DNA of 64,000 bases. Origin: Otatea glauca (taxonomy: Eukaryota > Streptophyta > Magnoliopsida > Poales > Poaceae). The position numbers and the translations under genes are program-made. Shown here piece after piece: positions 56,928 to 64,000 of this stretch (position 1 is its first letter; each line of letters starts with the position of its first letter). The stretch spans positions 69,005,782 through 69,069,781 of the forward strand of contig CM070711.1 in the NCBI GenBank assembly GCA_036346275.1, written 5' to 3'. Below the pieces are notes generated by a model, which searched no databases, was not told the DNA's origin, and saw only the letters and a program-made list of their open reading frames with translations.

Positions 56928-57010
56928 GCTTTGCCTGGATCGTGTATAATGACTCTAAGCCTGAGCTTGAGTGGTCCTATGTTACTGAAATTGAGTGGGA
57001 GCCCTGAAGT
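56928..57010 (+). CDS. Last part of the interrupted unknown open frame
   Basis: Reads FAWIVYNDSKPELEWSYV and TEIEWEP followed by TGA. The frame joins to 54528-54659 if the intervening LTR is removed. The protein is acidic and Trp-rich; no family is recognised. Confidence 0.3.
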
Positions 57011-57843
57011 GAGATCTCGTTGTCACCAAGCCGCTCCAGTAAGAACTAGTATCGTTAGACCAAATAAGAATGCACTAAACTAGGATAGTAACTAGGAAGG
57101 AATTCTAGACCCCCTTATGTATTAGCTTAAATATGTGGATTGTTGTGTTGTTAACTTTCGTTGTAAAATTTTATATATTGTTACCAGGATTACTATCACG
57201 AATATATAATCTTAAGGTTGAAAGTTCACGATGAGACAATTCTTAAAAATAATAATAATGTAAATTAATTTTTTAATGAATGGAATATTGCTTTATAACC
57301 TGATTAGTATCCATCTAATTAGCATAAAGAAGGTAAATTAAATCTTAATGGACGGAACGTTGTCTAGAAATAAAAGTGACTTCAAATATTTTAATGAACA
57401 GAACGTTGCCTTGTAACCCCCTCTAACCCATATCAAGTACCTCTCAATCTCAATCATTCCTATAGATTAGTGAGATGTAGCGGGTACCTACACTAGGTCC
57501 ATGAGTAAACTCATAAGTGTAATAACACTCCTGAATCACAATCACCAAGTAACATCCCTGTTCTGTCTCAACTTAAACTTTAACACCAAGCTTATAAGTT
57601 GCTATTGAGGTTAATAAAATACTATTTCATGCCGACCTTACCTTAATAGGAACCCTAAGCCTAGACATAATTATTGGGATAGATTAGTTTTCCATGTATA
57701 AAGAATAAATAGATTGTCCTAATTGATTCATATCTCTCGTCAGCTCTTATGGAACCCAAATTGAATTCTATTCTATCCATGGCGCCTCGATTTAGCATCC
57801 ATTCCTCTGTTCTGCCTTGGTCACATGACTTAGTCAAGTACCT
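57011..57843. other. Gene-free AT-rich region
   Basis: Contains TTAATGAATGGAATATTGC, TTAATGGACGGAACGTTG and TTAATGAACAGAACGTTGCC (57280-57400), a weak triplicated motif. No coding motif is seen before the gypsy remnant. It may be decayed 5' sequence of that element. Confidence 0.45.
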
Positions 57844-58499
57844 GTGGTATGTGGAAATCCTGACATATTTCCAAAAAAATTGCCAGGAATGCTTTTGGAC
57901 CACGACGTGAAGTTCGTCATCGACTTGCTTCCTAGAATAGCTCTCTTATCAAAACATCCCTATCATATGCCATCCGATAAGACGATTGAATTGAAGGAAA
58001 CTCGTCACGTCAAAAAAAGCCATGCCAACCATCGTCAACGTGAGTTAAATTTCAAAGATGGTGACCATGTTTATCTTAAAGTCTCACCACTACGCGGTGT
58101 TCGTCGTTTCCAAATCCAAGAAAGATGTTTCCTCGATATATTGGACCTTATAAAATCCTTGGTAACGAGGGCAAGATGGCATACCAATTGGAATTGCCAC
58201 CTCAGCTATCTAACATCCACAATGTCTTCCACATAACTCAAGAAATGTCTTCATATTCCTATCCAACTCACTTAATTGAAGGAAATAGAATTGCAACCTG
58301 ATCTATTTTATCAAAAGTATCCAATCCGCATCCTACAAGAAGCAGAACGACATACTCAGAGTCAGTCCCACAAGATATTGAAGATTCAATGGAGCCACCA
58401 CATCGACGATGAAGCGACATGGAAGCAAGGAGATCGCCATAGGAAATAATTCCTCGACTTCTTTTAGGTCCCGACAAATCTCGGGGATGAGATTTTTGT
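57844..58499 (+). pseudogene. Chromovirus (Tekay-like gypsy) pol remnant with large internal deletion
   Basis: It opens with NPDIFPKKLPGMLLDHDVKF, VIDLLPRIALLSKHPYHMPS, the segment just before the reverse transcriptase of Ty3/gypsy. Near 57998 it jumps to HANHRQRELNFKDGDHVYLK and VSPLRGVRRF, the end of integrase. After a shift at about 58120 come GPYKIL, AYQLELPPQLSNIHNVFHIT and a chromodomain-like block, YPIRILQEAER, KIQWSHH, EATW (58320-58425). Reverse transcriptase, RNase H and most of integrase are deleted. The chromodomain identifies a chromovirus, which targets heterochromatin in other plants. Confidence 0.85.
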
Positions 58500-58511
58500 A
58501 AGGGGGTAGAT
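58500..58511 (+). promoter_or_regulatory. Polypurine tract of the chromovirus
   Basis: AAGGGGGTAGAT immediately precedes the 3' LTR start TGTAACATC. Confidence 0.8.
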
Positions 58512-60212
58512 TGTAACATCTAATTTTTTTTTAAAAATGGATAAAATAAAAAAATAAATTGGAATTATGATTCTATTCTGAATTTCAATCTTTTCTTTAT
58601 TTTTCTGAATTTTGGGCTTTAAGAAAAATCAATTTCCTTATTGGACTTTTCTTTTTCAAATTATGAAAACCAAAATAACAACATGAATAAAAAGTGAATT
58701 TAAGTTGTGGTTATTAATTTATCTGTTTTTCCCTCTTTTCCATGATTTTCCTGGAATTTTTGTCCTTAAGAAAATTTATTTGAGTTGTTGTTTTCCTCTC
58801 ATCTAAAATGTAAAGACCATAAACACTTACATATAAAATCTGGAAAAAAATTATGTTTAAATCTCATGGTAACACAAGAACACTCTCAAAAAGTTTCAAA
58901 GAAATTTAATCAAATTTAATACTAATGTAAAATAAAAAACTGTACTTAAAGACTAAGAACAGAAGCAATGTCAGAATTAATTAAAACTGTACGAACAAGA
59001 TTATATTCTAAAATTTTTATGAAATCATCTACAGAATGAAAATACCATACATAAAAAGTTAAAAAAAATAAATAATCTTATCTAATGCAATTAGAAAATC
59101 AAAAGCAGAAATTGCAACAAATCAACATAAACATTGCTAGAATTTTATATATCACACAGGATTGATCTTCCTCTAAAATTTTTATGATAGCCTATGTAAA
59201 TCCATAATATCACCCAAATTTTTTTTCAAAAGAATTAACTCAAGTTTGAAACCTCAGAAAAATAAAAAAAGAAGAAAATAATTAATTGACACAGTAAGCT
59301 TGTCAGAATTATATAAAATTATACATATAAGATATCGAGTTGAAAATTTTAATATAGGATAAGATATGTCTCGGAATTATACACAAAAATTTTAAAACAC
59401 TTTTGAAAAAGAATGGTAGCTCAATTAATTGCTAAACCCTTATCTGTTCAGGCTTAAGTTTGTAGTTTTCTCCTCATCTTACACAGCCATGTGGGACCTA
59501 GTCCATACCCAGACCCACTTGGCAGCAGCTCAGCACCCACAACCTTGCTCTCTTCTCAGCCTAGAGCTGCTCTCACTCGTGCCTCGCCTCTGCCCAAACC
59601 TTGCCGCAACAAAGGAATTCCAGTGAGTTCACTGCCACGGCAAGGTCGACATCATGTCACGTCTGTGTGCTAGGATTACCACTGAGCACGACCACGTTGT
59701 GTTAACTCAACCCCACTCAAGCGGTGCCCTTGCTGCCCTGGAACCCAACCATACCCTGCATCTTCCCCTCCCCAGCTGAGCACCGCCTCGATCTTCCTGT
59801 GGCTGGTCAAACCGACCCTGACCTAGTGATTTCCTGAGTCAAATAATCGACAAAGTTGCCGTATACAACAGCTACGTCACCCATACCCTGTCATGGCAGA
59901 CTATCTCCATGCCCTACATTGCCGTGATAGTGAAAATCCTGCGCCACCCAGACCACTGTTCACTGTCCATTTTGCGGTGCTACAATGTCTCGCACCTTAC
60001 CTATAAGAGCATGGCCAAGCCTTGAGCACCCTACACCCCACCTTGTCCTCTCCAACCTCGGCCAAGATCAAAGCCCTACCCAATTCTGCCATTGCTGGGA
60101 AATTAAACTCGGAGGCCAAAAACCAAATCCAGCACTACGGTGAGCTATTAACCTATTCATTGAGCATGAACCACTTCAGCGAATACCAAAAGCTAACTTC
60201 GTCCTTATTTGT
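58512..60212 (+). mobile_element. 3' LTR of the chromovirus, truncated by a later insertion
   Basis: Begins TGTAACATCTAAT and is collinear with the LTR fragment at 22401-24508. Because it directly follows pol and the polypurine tract, it ties the TGTAACA LTR families of this window to a chromodomain gypsy element. It is cut at 60212 by a reverse LTR. Confidence 0.85.
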
Positions 60213-63200
60213 TGTAACGACCCCTATTTTCGCATAAATGTAAAAATGGAAATCTAATGCGCATACAGTACTAGTCCCATGATCAGTGGCTAGTACACAT
60301 ATTTTCAACAATTGGAATCACAAGCATACATCATTTTATTAAAGCCGAAGCTATTTGTACATGGTATTCTTACAACTCAGAGTATACATATATACAACAC
60401 AGAGGAAGTAAAGTCTTGTAGTGTGCCCATCCAATCGCTCAGGCAACTGACAAGGTATAAATCCCTAGAAAGATCGCATCATTAGAATTCTCGCGTCCTG
60501 CAACGAAAAGTAATCTTCGGAGCTTCGCTTTCTTATCAACCTAAAATAATAGATTAAGCAAGGTCGAGTACTTTCGTACTCCGCAAGGCTTAAGTGGTAT
60601 TTGCAAATGCAATAATGCAGGCTATATCAAAGGAGGCTACTACAGTTAATTTTGCATAAAGCAGAATTTAATTTCTAAATCAAGTTGCAATTTCTCAAAC
60701 GAAATTTGTAAGAGCAAATTTGACTGATAAGAAATAAGTAAAGCATAAGTAATACTCACAGTCCTTCGCGAGCATTGAATAATCCAATAATGCAATCTTG
60801 CCATAACCAATCCTTGCCAACACATAACCATTCATTCAATAATCTAAATCATGAAATCCAACAATGTCGGTCCTTTGACATAAAGTGACAGTTGCTAAAA
60901 CAAGTTTCAACCGAAAACCCATTTTTAGAAAATACCAAAATTTAACATTGGAATGACTTCACCAAGTACTCATGACCGCGGGTGCGGCTAATCGATTAGA
61001 TTTATACTCTGCAGAGGTGTACAACTTTACCCATAAGGAATGATCAACTCTTTGTGCAAGTTATTAGTGCACTTCCTTTGGTGTGCCGTAAAGCGATCAT
61101 ACATAACCGTTACATTACCTAGACATGACTTTGCGCCAGCCCGGGATGTTAAACCCATACTATGGTAGAAGAACTCAGAGCATAGAAATGATGAGAACTC
61201 CCCATAGCATGGCGTACACCGGTTGCTCAAGGCGCAATGTGCTTTGGGCGATATGAGGTGTTCTATGCTCTAGGGCTTGATTGCTCTATGCTTGGATGAT
61301 CGGATCCCTATGTTGTTGCCCGCCCTCTCCCTTATATAGCGGGGGTGGGGCGTCTTACAGAGTCCTGATCGGTTAAGAGATTCCGATCGGTTACAAAATT
61401 CTAGTCGGTTACAGGATAGAGTTTACATCTTTATTTACCCTAATAACGACTCAGATTACAACCGTATCTATCATATCTAAATATAAGTTCAACTTCCTTT
61501 AGGATATGTACCCTTGCGCACGGCAGCGGGGCCTGACGCGGGGAGTATCTTCTGGGCCTCCCTCTTGGGCCTGTCATGAGGGTACCCGGGTTCTTATATT
61601 CCACACCGTTGCATTGGTAAGTAGAAACCCCTATAAGCAGACCTAGAAAGGGATGCCTGTGCTAACTCCCGCCTTTCATAAATGCAAAACCATATCTAAA
61701 TAACTTAATAAGTTAAGGCTACCCCATCCCAGCACTTGTGGTTGCACGAAATTCTTGGATCAATAGCGTCCCATTGTTCGGTCCTTAATCCGACACAGGC
61801 AATACTTCTCCCTATACTACATACAAGTCTAACCCTTGCACAGCCGGCTATTGCCAATAATTGCTTGCATCTAAACCATAGTTTTATTTTGGGGTTTCTA
61901 GTCAAAATACCAACAATTGACATCATGTGACATCATGTCATAACCAACCTTTTTAAATCCGCAAGAATCAACTTTGATCTGATCATCAACTTCGTTGCTA
62001 AATTAAGCATGACTAAGCGTGATTAATAATCGCATATACCCAAAGTGACATTATATTTTGTCTAATCTTAACTCTAGGTTTATAAAGGTTTACATGTCAA
62101 TATTTATCAAGGAGGTTTCATGAGACAACAGGTATATCTACCAGTACCACAATATAGCGAATTTACAGAAAATAAGCGCATGCATGAAACAATTTGATAA
62201 ATAAAGTGAAAATTAAATACTGGGATCAATATGATTAAAGGGGTGCTTTCCTTACTTATTTGTTGTTTATGACGAAGTCACAGTCACAGCTGACGGTGTT
62301 GACGACGGAGTTAGTGACGTCGAGTTCTACACGTCGCTCTAACGAAAATATAGCAAATAACCAACTTTAATAAGGGCAAAAAGAAAACAGATATTAAATC
62401 AAATAAAAACTTGCTATAGAAAATAGACATCATTTAGAGTGATATGATTTCATGTTCTCGCATTTTAGTCGATTACATACATATCGTTAATGGTTTTCAG
62501 GTTAAGTGATGCATGGTTTCTTTTATAGATTATCTATTCCTGTCTTACGAATTCAAGAGGTTAAAATTATGTATTTTCATAATTATAGTTTCAAATTCTA
62601 GTTGCTAAAATTATTTGGATTAATATAAGTAAACATTAGTTATAGGTTTCATAAACTCAACTATACATATAATGTGTTTCTGGTAACCTTATCACTTAAG
62701 GGTTTTTGCACTAACATGATTCAGTTGAAAAGCATATTAAAATAAGAATATTTTTCTTGATTGTGATAGACTATATCTAAAAGAACATTACTGGCTTGCT
62801 CTTCACAAAATTCTTATTTAGACGAGATGTTTTACAAACTACTGAAAAGGCTTAAGCGTTTCTAAAGACCAGAAATCATAATACTTAAGGTTGTTTTTCT
62901 AGCAAGATTTATATGCAAACCATGATATAATGAACCTCTTTCTTCAGAATATGGTAATATGTACTTTGGAGAGCATTTTTGAACTAATTTTATAAATTTT
63001 ATCATCTAGACGAGTTATTTTATTTGCTGTTGAACAAGCATAAATGATCATAAAGTTTTCGTTACAACGAGATAAAATTCGTTTTTCGTTTGCGGCTACA
63101 CTACACATGATTATTCATTCATTTTTCTGGCATTAGCAGGTGATGATACTAAAACTGTTTTAGAACTAATTTTGCATTATTTTGCTTTTAGCTATGATAC

Positions 63201-64000
63201 TTTATATGTACATGAAGAATGAAGTCTTTTATGAAAGCAATCCAAATTAGATATTTTTGCCGATTACCATGAGCTTAACTCTACGAGTATTTTGGGATTA
63301 ACTCAACCTGATCCCAACATTCAAGTTATGACATTTTATATATTTTTTAAGACCTCATATTTACTTACATCATGTGATTGCATGTTTCGGCTAAAGGACT
63401 ACGGACAGCTATTATATGATTTTTGTTGTATTAGGAAGTCTGATCATATTGAGTATTCATAAACTAGTTTTTCAGGGACTAGCATCTACTAACACATTGC
63501 TCCTGAACTTAGCTAACCACACACAGACCATATTGGTCCCACATGCCATACATCTAGCCACTTAACTAGTCTACTCATTCGTCCAGGCCTCAACTAGAGA
63601 AAGGAAAATGAAACAGGGAAACTCAGGGCAGCGCCATGGCTGGTCTCTGGCGAGTGCAACCGGTGGTGCAGCGGAGCTGAGGAAAGATGAAGACCATTAA
63701 AATGGGTAGAGGGGACCTTGGTGAGTCTGCAGGTAATCTCTGCCGGTGCTGTGACGACCCGAGGTGATGGCGCGACGGCATGGAGCGACGGTTCTGGATG
63801 GAGCGTGGTGGCAGCTCAATTCAGTGAAGGTATTCTCAATTTGAATTGGGGCCATTGGTCAAAAGAAGAAACTCAGAACAGAGAACGAACAGGGACTTGG
63901 TCTGCATAATAGCGCCTTGGAGGGCTCCTCTGGTGGTTCCGGCTGGCTTTTGTACAGGCAAGGGAAGGAGAAAATGAAGACCAAAACGGAACCCCGAGAT
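60213..64000 (-). mobile_element. Reverse-oriented gypsy LTR, running out of the window
   Basis: Starts TGTAACGACCCCTATTTTCG, the reverse complement of the 3' LTR end, and continues with GTACTAGTCCCATGATCAG, GTACAACTTTACCCATAAG, TAAGGACCGAAC-like text and CGTCGAGTTCTACACGTCG (62318-62336), all reversed copies of the 17862-21954 LTR. TTTGT (60208-60212) is the candidate duplication. The far end and promoter region lie beyond 64000. A 382-bp solo LTR interrupts it. The open frame at 63718-63909 is LTR sequence. Confidence 0.85.
61224..61605 (-). mobile_element. Small solo LTR nested in the reverse gypsy LTR
   Basis: On minus it begins TGTGGAATATAAGAACCC and ends CGCCTTGAGCA. CCGGT (61219-61223) and CCGTT (61606-61610) are the flanks, four of five bases alike. 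A minus-strand TATATAAG box (61331-61338) is followed by a GC-rich start. The surrounding LTR is collinear with its relatives when this piece is left out. Confidence 0.75.

Noticed and set aside
54655..56932. Possible 5-bp duplication around the reverse solo copia LTR
   Set aside because: CTTTT and GCTTT do not match when the LTR termini are set by comparison with its relatives.
63718..63909. 63-codon open frame near the window end
   Set aside because: It lies in the promoter part of the reverse gypsy LTR and has no recognisable motif.

Overview
This window is plant nuclear DNA, almost certainly from a grass (Poaceae). The large-LTR gypsy family beginning TGTAACA, the GGCGGTT-rich CACTA transposons and the SIRE-type copia element all resemble families I know best from rice and its relatives. 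I cannot fix the species. I see no intact host gene. Nearly every base belongs to a transposable element or to debris of one, so the window looks like a nested, heterochromatin-type block.

Layout. 1-700: decayed Mutator-like transposase (minus). 725-3137: truncated gypsy LTR. 3500-3945: stub of a CACTA end. 3946-5538: AT-rich DNA with a palindromic microsatellite. 5539-7759: non-autonomous CACTA carrying a piece of an IDN2/FDM-type XH-domain gene. 7765-8290: NAC-domain pseudogene fragment. 8338-15220: copia element with near-identical LTRs, a GTTTT target duplication and a broken gag-pol. 15226-17856: low-copy-looking DNA. 17862-21954: 4.1-kb solo gypsy LTR with target duplication GTTTC, splitting a plant gypsy-type (Transposase_28-like) gag region. 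22401-28510: two nested LTRs. 28565-37665: 9.1-kb CACTA with target duplication TCT, carrying a deleted TNP2 transposase, a Transposase_24-like ORF and a Ulp1/C48 protease remnant. 37669-40455: three LTR fragments. 40813-54522: SIRE/Maximus-type copia with a 2.9-kb solo LTR (48225-51131) inserted in its RNase H. 54660-56927: reverse solo LTR of the same copia superfamily. 57844-60212: internally deleted chromovirus (Tekay-like) with its 3' LTR. 60213-64000: reverse gypsy LTR holding a 382-bp solo LTR.

How the parts relate. Boundaries are set by TG...CA or CACTA termini, polypurine tracts and target-site duplications, so an order of insertion can be read. The small solo LTR lies in a gypsy LTR, which lies in a chromovirus 3' LTR. 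The 9.1-kb CACTA lies in a copia LTR. A solo LTR lies in the SIRE RNase H. The SIRE element and a solo LTR both interrupt one older open frame (40497-40812, 54528-54659, 56928 onward), which stays open when the insertions are ignored.

The most interesting content is captured host sequence. Two related CACTA copies carry the same 147-bp terminal exon, with its intron, of an XH-domain gene of the family acting in RNA-directed DNA methylation. One copy lies beside a 120-bp-arm inverted repeat. Coding calls rest on motif recognition by eye; no database search was possible.
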